Assembly (NCBI GenBank): GCA_035507475.1
Contig: DATJOB010000453.1
Span: 1 to 17,508 of the forward strand
Origin: DATARH01 sp035507475
GTDB taxonomy: Bacteria; Pseudomonadota; Alphaproteobacteria; ATCC43930; CGMCC-115725
Direction of reading: 5' to 3'
DNA: 17,508 nucleotides
This document shows, piece after piece, positions 8,896 to 15,956 of the stretch. Positions within the stretch are counted from its first letter, which is position 1. Each line of letters begins with the position of its first letter. Position numbers and translations under genes: made by a program. The notes below the pieces were generated by a model. The model did no database searches. It had not been told where the DNA came from and saw only the letters and a program-made list of their open reading frames with translations.

Positions 8896-9633
8896 CTAGC
8901 GTCCGCGGTAGCGCGGACGCCGCTTCTCGCGAAACGCCTTTATTCCTTCCGCCGCGTCGTCGCTGTCGCGCACCGCGGCCAGTTCCCCGCCGTAACGCGC
9001 CGCCAGCTCTGCCGGCCCCTTCGGCAGCACCCCGTCATTGACGAATCGCTTCATCGCGGCGAGCGCCAGCGGCGCCAGATCGACGATCTTCTCGGCCATC
9101 TCGACCGCGGCCTCGACCTCGCGGCCCGGCGCGACGACGCGGTTGGCGAGGCCCACCGCATACGCTCGCGCGGCGTCGATCGGCTCGCCGAGCAGCATCA
9201 ATTCCATCGCCACCTTGTGCGGGATGCGCGCGGCGAGGCCGGCGATCATCCCGCCGGTGATGCCGACCTTGCCCTCGGGATAGGAGAAGCGCGCGGTCTC
9301 GCCTGCGACGAGCAGGTCGCACATCATCGCCATCACCAGCCCGCCGCCGATGCACCAGCCGGCGACCGCGGCGATGATCGGCTTGTCGGTCGCGATCCCG
9401 ACGGTCGGCACGCAGCGCCACAATTCGGGCAGGTCGGTGACGTCGGCGCCGGCGGAAAACGCGCGCCCGCCGTTCCCGGTCAGGATCGCGACGCGCTGCG
9501 GCGAGCGATCGAAGGCGGCGAAGGCCTGTTGCAGCTCGATCGCCACCTGCTTGTTGATCGCGTTGAGCTTCTCCGGGCGGTTGATCGCGATGACCGAGAC
9601 CGGCCCGCGCTCCTCGACGGTGACGACGCTCAC
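8896..9633 (-). CDS. Enoyl-CoA hydratase/isomerase (crotonase) family protein
   Basis: 245 residues from GTG 9633, which overlaps the stop of the upstream alpha/beta hydrolase by four bases (GTGA). Crotonase-fold proteins bind acyl-CoA and stabilise a thioester enolate through an oxyanion hole. Seen: 'INRPEKLNAIN' (17-27), 'GRAFSAGADV' (56-65), the oxyanion-hole glycine run 'AGWCIGGGLVMAMMCD' (91-106) and 'FSYPEGKVGITGGMIAGL'. The second catalytic glutamate position is kept (E120 in 'YPE'), but the first (rat E144, in 'GGGCELA') is V100 here. It may therefore be an isomerase, a hydrolase or a diverged hydratase rather than a typical hydratase. Its hydrolase partner suggests small-acid or CoA-ester catabolism. 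Confidence 0.9.
   Translation of the reverse strand: MSVVTVEERGPVSVIAINRPEKLNAINKQVAIELQQAFAAFDRSPQRVAILTGNGGRAFSAGADVTDLPELWRCVPTVGIATDKPIIAAVAGWCIGGGLVMAMMCDLLVAGETARFSYPEGKVGITGGMIAGLAARIPHKVAMELMLLGEPIDAARAYAVGLANRVVAPGREVEAAVEMAEKIVDLAPLALAAMKRFVNDGVLPKGPAELAARYGGELAAVRDSDDAAEGIKAFREKRRPRYRGR
8899..8920. terminator. Perfect hairpin at the convergent junction, possible terminator
   Basis: GCGTCCGCG (8899-8907) and CGCGGACGC (8912-8920) form a 9-bp stem with loop GTAG. It encodes the last residues of the crotonase-family protein and lies 26 bases beyond the stop of the convergent small gene. A second weak inverted repeat, CCGGG/CCCGG, is at 8881-8892. No T-tract on either strand, so termination would be inefficient or factor-assisted. 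Confidence 0.4.
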
Positions 9634-10388
9634 CGCCAGTCCTCGATCGCCTGCGCGACCGCCTCCGGCTGCTCGACCGGCGGGTAGTGCCCGGCCGCCG
9701 CGACCGTGGCAAAGCGCGCGCCGGGGATCGCCCGCGCCAGCCGCTCGCCGTAGCCGGGCTCGACGACGCGGTCGCGCTCGCCCCACAGGACGAGCGTCGG
9801 CACGGCGAGCCGGTGCAGCCAATGGCCGAGGCTCGGATTGTGCATGTAAGGCCGCCAGCCGTAGAGGACCGCCGCTTCGCGGTCGCGCGCCACCGCCTCG
9901 ACCGCGGCGTCGTCCATCGTCGCGTAGTCAGGCGCGTTGGCCGGATCGGCGAAGCTGCGCCGCACCACCTCGTCGGCGGGCAGCGCGTAGATGTCGGCGA
10001 TCTCGGCCTCGTCGCGGCCGCCGAATTTGAGCCCGAGCGAGTCGATCAGCACCAGCCGCCCGAGCCGCGCCGTCGAGCGGATGCCCAGCTCCATCGCCAC
10101 CCAGCCGCCGAACGAGGCGCCGACCAGCAGCACCTCGTCGAGCGCCAGCCGCTCGATCAGGTCGAGATAGAGATAGGCGATGTCGCCGACGCTGCGCAGC
10201 CACTCCGGCCGCGGCGAGCGGCCGAAGCCGGGGTGACGCGGCGCCACCACCCGGAAACGGCGGGCGAGCAGGTCGAAGAACCGCTGGTGCTGGGCAAAAT
10301 GGTCGAGGCCGTGCAGGAAGACGAGCGGCGGTCCCGCGCCGCGCACCAGGGTTTCGACCGCAACGCCGCGAACGTCGATCGTTTCCAT
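9630..10388 (-). CDS. Alpha/beta hydrolase
   Basis: 252 residues from ATG 10388. Alpha/beta-hydrolase fold with a full triad: nucleophile S92 in 'GASFGG', acid D206 in 'WGERDRVV', base H234 in 'AGHYP'. The oxyanion-hole motif 'FLHGLDH' is at 24-30. No signal peptide, so cytoplasmic. Similarity is to the small esterase/C-C hydrolase/haloperoxidase-like group; the substrate cannot be named. It is the first gene of a two-gene unit with the crotonase-like protein. The start is marked by GGGAG about 10 bases upstream. A GTG directly before the ATG is an in-frame alternative adding one residue. The leader carries a 17-bp tandem duplication of the ribosome-binding region. Confidence 0.9.
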   Translation of the reverse strand: METIDVRGVAVETLVRGAGPPLVFLHGLDHFAQHQRFFDLLARRFRVVAPRHPGFGRSPRPEWLRSVGDIAYLYLDLIERLALDEVLLVGASFGGWVAMELGIRSTARLGRLVLIDSLGLKFGGRDEAEIADIYALPADEVVRRSFADPANAPDYATMDDAAVEAVARDREAAVLYGWRPYMHNPSLGHWLHRLAVPTLVLWGERDRVVEPGYGERLARAIPGARFATVAAAGHYPPVEQPEAVAQAIEDWR

Positions 10389-10422
10389 CACAATCCCGCT
10401 CCCGGCACAATCCCGCTCCCGG
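10389..10422 (-). repeat. Perfect 17-bp tandem duplication covering the ribosome-binding site of the alpha/beta hydrolase
   Basis: CACAATCCCGCTCCCGG is present twice with no spacer, at 10389-10405 and 10406-10422. Read on the minus strand, each unit is CCGGGAGCGGGATTGTG: a GGGAG Shine-Dalgarno word and a GTG, with the inner copy followed directly by the hydrolase ATG. The outer GTG opens a six-codon frame whose TGA shares a base with the ATG. Confidence 0.9.
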
Positions 10423-10469
10423 CCTGCGTCACCGGGCGACGAGATTGCGTCCTCGCCGCGCTCCCCGCA

Positions 10470-10498
10470 ACGACATTCCGGGCGGCGGCGGCTAAACT
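10470..10498 (+). promoter_or_regulatory. Weak candidate promoter for the molybdopterin subunit gene
   Basis: ACGACA (10470-10475) and TAAACT (10493-10498) are spaced by 17 bases. TAAACT is one of the few AT-rich words in this divergent region and lies about 80 bases before ATG 10578. The match is modest. Confidence 0.27.
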
Positions 10499-10506
10499 GA
10501 TGGCGC

Positions 10507-10534
10507 CGCCGGTCGGCAAGCATCGCCACCGGCG
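10507..10534 (+). other. Leader hairpin before the molybdopterin subunit gene
   Basis: CGCCGGT (10507-10513) pairs with ACCGGCG (10528-10534); inside, GGC (10515-10517) pairs with GCC (10525-10527) past a bulged C, leaving a seven-base loop. It ends 43 bases before the ATG. It is far smaller than the known Moco RNA element and does not look like one. Confidence 0.35.
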
Positions 10535-10577
10535 AGCGCCGGCGCGGCCGAGAGACGGAGCAGGGACGGAGCGAGGC

Positions 10578-12917
10578 ATGGGTCAATTCGGCATCGGTCA
10601 GCCGGTGCGGCGCTTCGAGGACAAGCGCCTGCTGCGCGGCCAGGGCCGCTTCCAGAACGACAACAATCTGCTGGGCCAGCTCTACGGCCATGTGCTGCGC
10701 TCGCCGCACGCGCATGCCCGCATCGACCGGTTCGACGCGGCCGCGGCGCGCGCCGCGCCGGGCGTGCATCTGGTGATGACCGCGGAAGACCTCGTCGCGG
10801 CGGGGCTCGGCGTGATGGGGGTGCCGTTCCAGCGCAAGCGCCCGGACGGCTCGCCGATGTTCGCCCGCGGCCATCTCGGCCTGGCGCAAGGGACGGTGCG
10901 CTATGTCGGCGAGCCCGTTGCCTTTGTCATCGCCGATACGCTCGCCGCCGCCAAGGACGCCGCCGAGCTGATCGCCATCGACTACGCGCCGCTGCCCTCG
11001 GTCACCGACACCGCCGAGGCGGCGGCGGGCAAGGTCGCGGTGTGGCCGGACTGTCCGGACAACATCTCGAACCTGTTCGAGGCCGGCAACAGGGCCGCGA
11101 CCGAGGCGGCATTCGCGGGCGCCGCGCATGTCGTCAAGCGGCGCTATGTGATCAGCCGCGTCTACGCCCATTTCATGGAGCCGCGCGGCGCGCTCGGCGT
11201 CTGGGAGCCGGGCGAGGAGCGCTTCACGCTCCATGCCGACGTGCAGTACCCGCACCGCGTGCGCCAGGCGCTGGCGACGCGCGTCTTCAAGATCCCGGAG
11301 AGCCGCATCCGCGTCGTCGCCGGCGATGTCGGCGGCGGCTTCGGCACCAAGGGCTGGCAGTACCCGGAGCATCGCCTCGTGCTGCTCGCCGCGAGGACGC
11401 TCGGCCGGCCGGTCAAATGGACCTGCGAGCGCAGCGAATGCATCGAGGCCGACGAGCACGCCCGCGACAACGTCTCCGACGCCGAGCTGGCGCTCGATGC
11501 CGACGGGCGCTTTCTCGGCCTGCGCGTCACCACCTACGCCAATGTCGGCGCCTACATCTCCTCGGAGCGCAACCTGCTCGCCACCTTCGGCAATGTCGGG
11601 ACGCTGGTCGGGGTCTACGACATCCCGGCCGCCTATGTCGGCGTCTACGCGGTGATGGCCAACACCAACGGCACCGCGCCTTATCGCGGCGCCGGCCGCC
11701 CCGAGGCGACCTATGTGATCGAGCGGCTGATCGACGACGCGGCACGCGAACTGGGCATCGACCGGGTCGAGCTGCGCACGCGGAACCTGATCCCGCCGGA
11801 GAAGCTGCCGGTCAAGACCGCGCTCGGGCTCAACTACGATTGCGGCGACTTCCCGCGCAACCAGCAGACCGCGCTGGCGCAAGCCGACTGGGCGGGCTTT
11901 GCGGCGCGACGCGACGCGGCGGCTGCGCGCGGCAGGCTGCGCGGCATCGGCCTTGCCAACCCGATCGAAAAGGCGGCCGGGCCGGGCCAGGAATTCGCCG
12001 AGATCCGCTTCCACCCGAGCGGCAACGCGACCCTCTTGATGGGCTCCAAGAACCAGGGCCAGGGCCACGAGACGACGTTCAAGCAGGTGCTGCACGAGCG
12101 GCTCGGGATCGATCCGGCGACGGTGCAGTACATCGACGGCGACACCGACCGCGTCGCGTTCGGCATCGGCACCAACGGCTCGCGTTCGACGGTGATCGGC
12201 GGCTCGGCGCTATGGATGGCAGCCGATAAAATCATCGCCAAGGGCAAGAGGATCGCCGCGCACCTGCTGGAAGCGGCCGAGGCCGACATCGAGTTCAACG
12301 AGGGGGATTTCGCGGTCGCCGGGACCGACCGGCGGCTGTCGCTCACCGACGTGGTCAGGGCATCCTTCCAGGCGGCCCGGCTGCCGCCCGGCCTCGAAGG
12401 CGGGCTCTACGAGACCGGCACCTTCGCGCCCGAGGACAACACCTACCCCAATGGCTGCCATGTTTGCGAGGTCGAGATCGATCCCGAAACCGGCGCGCTC
12501 GACGTGGTGCGCTACGTCGTCATCGACGATGTCGGCACCGTGGTGAACCCGCTGGGGCTCAAGGGCCAGATCCACGGCGGCGTCGCCCAGGGGCTCGGCC
12601 AGGCGCTGATGGAAGAGGTCGTCTACGACCGCGAATCGGGGCAGAACCTGACCGGCAGCTTCATGGATTATGCGATGCCGCGGGCCGATGTTATGCCCTA
12701 TATGGAGATCACTTCGAACCCGGTGCCGACCAAGCGCAACCCGCTCGGGGCCAAGGGCGCCGGCGAAGCCGGCACGGTCGGCGCACTGCCGGCGATCGTC
12801 AATGCGGTGCTCGACGCGCTGGCGCCGCTCGGGGTCACCGCTCTCGACATGCCGGCGACCCCGGCACGCATCTGGCAGGCGATCGAAGCGGCACGCCGCA
12901 ACGGCGCGCCCGGGTGA
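10578..12917 (+). CDS. Molybdopterin-binding large subunit, xanthine dehydrogenase/form II CoxL family
   Basis: 779 residues, near the usual 770-800 for CoxL-type subunits. The family hydroxylates aldehydes, heterocycles or CO at a molybdenum centre. Seen: the N-terminal 'GQPVRRFEDKRLLRGQGRF' signature, 'YVGEPVAFVIADT' (a/b domain), 'GDVGGGFGTKG' (about 249-259), 'NQGQGHETTF', and 'KGAGEAGTVG' with E730 as the likely catalytic base. The active-site loop is 'PYRGAGRPEA', as in form II proteins, not the 'AYxCSFR' of true CO dehydrogenases, so aerobic CO oxidation is unlikely. ATG 10578 has GGAG six bases upstream. No FAD (CoxM) or 2Fe-2S (CoxS) subunit gene is in the window, so electron partners are missing locally. 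It overlaps the next gene by four bases. Confidence 0.93.
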   Translation: MGQFGIGQPVRRFEDKRLLRGQGRFQNDNNLLGQLYGHVLRSPHAHARIDRFDAAAARAAPGVHLVMTAEDLVAAGLGVMGVPFQRKRPDGSPMFARGHLGLAQGTVRYVGEPVAFVIADTLAAAKDAAELIAIDYAPLPSVTDTAEAAAGKVAVWPDCPDNISNLFEAGNRAATEAAFAGAAHVVKRRYVISRVYAHFMEPRGALGVWEPGEERFTLHADVQYPHRVRQALATRVFKIPESRIRVVAGDVGGGFGTKGWQYPEHRLVLLAARTLGRPVKWTCERSECIEADEHARDNVSDAELALDADGRFLGLRVTTYANVGAYISSERNLLATFGNVGTLVGVYDIPAAYVGVYAVMANTNGTAPYRGAGRPEATYVIERLIDDAARELGIDRVELRTRNLIPPEKLPVKTALGLNYDCGDFPRNQQTALAQADWAGFAARRDAAAARGRLRGIGLANPIEKAAGPGQEFAEIRFHPSGNATLLMGSKNQGQGHETTFKQVLHERLGIDPATVQYIDGDTDRVAFGIGTNGSRSTVIGGSALWMAADKIIAKGKRIAAHLLEAAEADIEFNEGDFAVAGTDRRLSLTDVVRASFQAARLPPGLEGGLYETGTFAPEDNTYPNGCHVCEVEIDPETGALDVVRYVVIDDVGTVVNPLGLKGQIHGGVAQGLGQALMEEVVYDRESGQNLTGSFMDYAMPRADVMPYMEITSNPVPTKRNPLGAKGAGEAGTVGALPAIVNAVLDALAPLGVTALDMPATPARIWQAIEAARRNGAPG

Positions 12918-13534
12918 GCGGCAGACCCTCGGCAAGCCGCCGCGCGGCCCTGGCGGCGGCGCTGGCGCTCTTTGCCGGCGCCGGAACGCCCGCGCATTCG
13001 CAGGAACCGGCGAGCGAGCGCCTGTCGGTGGCCGGGCCGATCGCGTTCGGCGCGGAGACCTATCGGCTGTCGTGGAGCTCGCACCCGTCGCCGGATTACT
13101 ACAAACAGGAGTACCTGCCCGCCGGCGAGACGAGCGAGCATTTCCGCCGCATGCTGCTCATCGAGGCGATCGTCGCGCAGGCCGATGTCGAGCGCGTCGC
13201 GGCGGACCAGATCCGCCGGCTCGAGCAGCGCAAATCGGCCGACCCCGTGGTCAATTACGCGGTCGCCAGGAACCCGAAGACGGGCGAGGTCATCGTCGAT
13301 TTCGTGCTCAGCTCGGACAAGCCGAACGCCGATTACATCGTCGAGTGGGATGCCTATCGTTATGCGCCGTTGCGCTCGCCGGGCGGCAAGTCGGGGGTCA
13401 TGCTGTTCGGCATCAGCCGTCGCGCCTATGGCGACGAGGCAGCCGAGTTTCTCCGCGCGCTCAAGGCGATGCGCCCGCAGGAGATCGATGCGCTCGCCAG
13501 ATACAAGCTGCCGCCGGTTGCGCCGCACGATTGA
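12914..13534 (+). CDS. Secreted protein of unknown function coupled to the molybdopterin subunit
   Basis: 206 residues from GTG 12914, whose GTGA overlaps the dehydrogenase stop. The N-terminus has a signal peptide: 'SRRAALAAALALFAGAG' then PAHSQ, with likely cleavage after residue 29 or so. The twin Arg (9-10) followed by Ala/Leu residues allows a Tat reading, though Sec is as likely. The mature part is mixed alpha/beta with 'FGAETYRLSWSSHPSPDYYK', 'VNYAVARNPKTGEVIVDFVL' and 'VMLFGISRRAYGDEAAEFL'. I do not recognise a family. A periplasmic location would separate it from the cytoplasmic dehydrogenase, so shared expression need not mean a complex. The coding call is strong because of the coupled start, codon pattern and signal peptide. 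Confidence 0.8.
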   Translation: MSGRPSASRRAALAAALALFAGAGTPAHSQEPASERLSVAGPIAFGAETYRLSWSSHPSPDYYKQEYLPAGETSEHFRRMLLIEAIVAQADVERVAADQIRRLEQRKSADPVVNYAVARNPKTGEVIVDFVLSSDKPNADYIVEWDAYRYAPLRSPGGKSGVMLFGISRRAYGDEAAEFLRALKAMRPQEIDALARYKLPPVAPHD

Positions 13535-13558
13535 CGGGCGCGGCGAACGCGGGCCGGC

Positions 13559-13879
13559 TCAGCGGGTCGTCGTCTTGACGAGGCAGGCGAGGCCGTAGCC
13601 GATCGCGCCGGCGATCAGGAGCCCGGTCCACACGTTGTCGCGCACGAAACCCTCGACCATGTCGAGCGCCTCGTTGCCCTGGCCGTACATGCTTTGCGCC
13701 ATCGCCCCGGCCTGCCGGCCGGCCTCGCGCGCGTAGTCCTGCGCCTTGCCGGCCATGTCGGAGGCGCGGTTCAGCACGTCGCCGGCGGTCTCCTTGAGCC
13801 GGTCGCCGGCCTCGATCGCCGCCTGCGCCGCTTCCTGACCGCTCTCGATCACGCCGTTCGCCTGATTCTGCGCCTTCAT
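13559..13879 (-). CDS. Small membrane-anchored protein, YqjD/ElaB (DUF883)-like
   Basis: 106 residues from ATG 13879, with GGAG eight bases upstream on the minus strand. The N-terminal 80 residues are Ala/Gln/Glu-rich amphipathic helix with repeated small residues and no hydrophobic core ('QEAAQAAIEAGDRLKETAGD'). The C-terminus is a tail anchor, 'VWTGLLIAGAIGYGLACLV', followed by 'KTTTR'. This layout matches the ElaB/YqjD/DUF883 proteins, which sit in the inner membrane and, in E. coli, can bind ribosomes in stationary phase. Alphaproteobacterial members commonly end in 'AGAIGYGLA'. The gene converges with the secreted protein at 24 bases and is divergent from the amidohydrolase. Whether the ribosome role holds here is unknown. 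Confidence 0.78.
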   Translation of the reverse strand: MKAQNQANGVIESGQEAAQAAIEAGDRLKETAGDVLNRASDMAGKAQDYAREAGRQAGAMAQSMYGQGNEALDMVEGFVRDNVWTGLLIAGAIGYGLACLVKTTTR

Positions 13880-14004
13880 CTCGGTCTCTCCACCCTGGCA
13901 AATCCGCTGCGGTCCAGGCCGCGCCCGACAAACGCGGCGCCCCGCCGCTCGTTCCGGCGGCGGCGAAGCGCCGCTGCACGGGCGCGCCGCGAACGACATG
14001 CGGG

Positions 14005-14018
14005 GCTGCAATTGCAGC
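14005..14018. promoter_or_regulatory. Perfect 14-bp palindrome, candidate operator between divergent genes
   Basis: GCTGCAATTGCAGC is fully self-complementary. It lies 126 bases from the DUF883-like start and 76 bases from the amidohydrolase start, in a 214-base divergent region. No GC-rich stem with T-run is present, so a transcription-factor site is the more likely reading. A second, weaker inverted repeat CCGCCG/CGGCGG is at 13942-13960. Confidence 0.45.
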
Positions 14019-14093
14019 ATAGGCAAATCGCGCCGGCCGGGTTTAGAGTCGCGCCGAGCCGTCCGCCGGGCGCGAGCCGCAAAGGGAAACGCG

Positions 14094-15233
14094 ATGCAAT
14101 ACAAGCGCATCTCCGCCGATTGCCACCTCGACATGCCGTGCATGCCGCCCGAGCTGTTCGTGGCGAACGCCTCGCGCGAGCTCAAGGAGCGCATGCCCTA
14201 TGTCGAGGACGGCGCCGACGGCCCGCAATGGGTCGCCAGGAACGGCGCCAATTTCGGGCTGGTCAACGGCGTCGGCCCGGGCGGCGCGAAATATGTGCCA
14301 GGGCAGAACTACCGGGTCGACAAGATGAACGAGGCCGGCCTCTACGACGACGCCAAGAAGGGCAAGTACCGCGCGCGCACGCCCGAATTGCGGCTCAAGG
14401 ACATGGAGATGGACGGCGTCGACGCCGAGATCATCTACGGCATCCTGGGCTCGGCGTCCCGGCTCAACGATCGCGAAGCCTCGAGCGAGATGCTGCGCAT
14501 CTACAACGACTGGCTTAAGGCGGAGTGGAGCCGCTATCCGGAGCGGCAGCTGCCGCTCGCCTGCCTGCCCTATGGCGACATCGACGAGGCGGTGCGCGAG
14601 GTTTATCGCGTCGCGAAGCTCGGCTTGCGCGGGCTCGAACTGTCGTGCTCGTGGGACATGGTGCCGATGTGGCACCCGGACTGGGAGAAGCTGTGGAAGG
14701 CGGTGTCCGATGTTGACCTGCCGCTGCATTTCCACACCTTCCCGACCACCAACCCGAAGGCGCGCGAGCAGGCCGAGGCGCAGGTGCGCCGCGCCGCGCT
14801 GTTCACCGGGGTCTCGGCCTTCCAGATGGGGCTCATCAACATCATCGCGGCGATGATCGGCGCCGGCGTGTTCGACCGCTACCCGACGCTGCGCGTGTCG
14901 TTCGGCGAGAGCGGCGCGGGCTGGCTCGCCTATGCGCTCGACCGGATGGATTTCGAGTTCGAGGACCGCTTCCGCGACCTGATGAAGCTGAAGCCGTCGG
15001 AATACTGGAAGCGCTCGTGCAAGTGCACCTTCCAGTTCGACCGCATCGGCGCGAAGCTGCTCGACGATATCGGCGTCGAGACGATGATGTGGGGCTCCGA
15101 CTATCCGCACACCGACGGGGTGTGGCCGGAATCCGATCGCTTCATCGAGGAGCAGTTCTCCGAGCTGACGCCCGAGCAGGTGCACCTCATCACCTGCGAG
15201 AACGCGGCGAAGTTCTACCGCTTCACCAACTGA
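14094..15233 (+). CDS. Amidohydrolase family protein (amidohydrolase_2, ACMSD-like)
   Basis: 379 residues from ATG 14094, with AAGGGA six bases upstream. The family uses a TIM-barrel metal centre for hydrolysis or decarboxylation, for example ACMSD or gamma-resorcylate decarboxylase. Seen: the N-terminal 'ISADCHLD' with D9 and H11 (Cys between, a D-x-H variant), 'DLPLHFHTFP' (about 208-217) with candidate metal His residues, 'VSFGESGAGWLAYALDRMDFE', and 'MWGSDYPHTDG' with D336 and H339. No signal peptide, so cytoplasmic. It is alone, with its own divergent upstream region and a hairpin directly after its stop, so it is probably monocistronic. The substrate is unknown. Confidence 0.92.
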   Translation: MQYKRISADCHLDMPCMPPELFVANASRELKERMPYVEDGADGPQWVARNGANFGLVNGVGPGGAKYVPGQNYRVDKMNEAGLYDDAKKGKYRARTPELRLKDMEMDGVDAEIIYGILGSASRLNDREASSEMLRIYNDWLKAEWSRYPERQLPLACLPYGDIDEAVREVYRVAKLGLRGLELSCSWDMVPMWHPDWEKLWKAVSDVDLPLHFHTFPTTNPKAREQAEAQVRRAALFTGVSAFQMGLINIIAAMIGAGVFDRYPTLRVSFGESGAGWLAYALDRMDFEFEDRFRDLMKLKPSEYWKRSCKCTFQFDRIGAKLLDDIGVETMMWGSDYPHTDGVWPESDRFIEEQFSELTPEQVHLITCENAAKFYRFTN

Positions 15234-15235
15234 GC

Positions 15236-15255
15236 TCGGGTCCGCGGGGACCCGA
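15236..15255 (+). terminator. Hairpin after amidohydrolase, candidate terminator
   Basis: TCGGGTCC (15236-15243) and GGACCCGA (15248-15255) form a perfect 8-bp stem with loop GCGG, beginning three bases after the stop. The stem is strong but the downstream sequence has no U-tract, so an intrinsic terminator of the weak GC-rich kind or an mRNA-stabilising end are both possible. Confidence 0.5.
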
Positions 15256-15389
15256 AGCAGTCCGTTGCCTGCCGCCGGCATCGGACGGTCGGCGGGCCGC
15301 CGTCACCTCTCGGCAGCGGCCTTCCCGGGTAGCTGCGCCAGCTATCACATTCGCGAAACCCAGCCCCGCCGCAGCTCGCTCTAGGCGAG

Positions 15390-15418
15390 TGCGCAAAATC
15401 GTTCTATTCCCTTATTAT
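15390..15418 (+). promoter_or_regulatory. Candidate promoter for the MarR/efflux operon
   Basis: TATTAT (15413-15418) matches the sigma70 -10 box in five of six positions; TGCGCA (15390-15395) sits 17 bases upstream as a poor -35. The AT-rich run around 15395-15419 is distinct from the local background. Transcription would start about 20 bases before ATG 15444. An imperfect inverted repeat, CACCTTGCG (15419-15427) with CGAATGGTG (15441-15449), overlaps the start codon and could be an autorepressor site. Confidence 0.35.
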
Positions 15419-15443
15419 CACCTTGCGATGGTATTTGGGGCGA

Positions 15444-15956
15444 ATGGTGGACCTCGATCGCAGCTTCGGTTTCCTGGCGCATGACGTCGCCCGGCTGTTC
15501 GGCCGGCGGTTCGACCGCAATGGCCGGCGGCTCGGCCTGACGCGCGCGCAGTGCCGCACGCTCGGCTATCTCGCGCGCAACGAGGGCATCAACCAGGCCG
15601 GGCTCGCCGATCTCCTCGAAATCCGCCCGATGACGCTGGTGCGCCAGATCGACCGCATGCAGGAGGCGGGCTGGATCGAGCGCCGCCCCGACCCGAGCGA
15701 CCGCCGGGCCCGCCGCCTCTACCTCACCGAGAAGGCACGCCCGGTGCTCAGCCGCATCTGGGACGTCGCGACCGAAACGCAGGACCAGGTGCTGGCGGCG
15801 CTGTCGCCCGATGAAGCCGACCATTTGATCGACCTGCTGCGCCGGGTGCAGGCGGCATTGGCCGGCCGGGCGCCCGTCCGCTCCGCGCTCGACACGCGCG
15901 GGGTCGAGGCGCTGCGCCCGCTGGTGGCCGCATCGGCGAGCGAAAACAGCCGATGA
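15444..15956 (+). CDS. MarR family transcriptional regulator
   Basis: 170 residues from ATG 15444; a TTG at 15423 would add seven residues but has no better ribosome-binding site. Winged helix-turn-helix of the MarR family: helix 'LTRAQCRTLGYLARNEGIN', 'QAGLADLLEIRPMTLVRQIDRMQEAG' (recognition helix about 61-75) and the wing 'RRPDPSDRRARRLYLTEKA' (81-99). These dimeric repressors release DNA on binding phenolic or lipophilic ligands and often control the efflux pump next to them. The stop overlaps the membrane-fusion-protein ATG (ATGA), placing regulator and pump in one unit, as in E. coli emrRAB. The C-terminal 30 residues extend beyond the usual family length. Confidence 0.93.
   Translation: MVDLDRSFGFLAHDVARLFGRRFDRNGRRLGLTRAQCRTLGYLARNEGINQAGLADLLEIRPMTLVRQIDRMQEAGWIERRPDPSDRRARRLYLTEKARPVLSRIWDVATETQDQVLAALSPDEADHLIDLLRRVQAALAGRAPVRSALDTRGVEALRPLVAASASENSR

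Noticed and set aside
10507..10534. Moco riboswitch ahead of the molybdopterin subunit gene
   Set aside because: The leader region is too short and has only one small hairpin, without the multi-stem architecture of the known element.
10389..12095. Long minus-strand extension upstream of the alpha/beta hydrolase
   Set aside because: It is antisense to the molybdopterin subunit and lacks domain signals; the hydrolase fold begins precisely at ATG 10388.
10578..12917. True carbon monoxide dehydrogenase large subunit
   Set aside because: The active-site loop reads PYRGAGR rather than AYxCSFR, and no CoxM or CoxS is adjacent.
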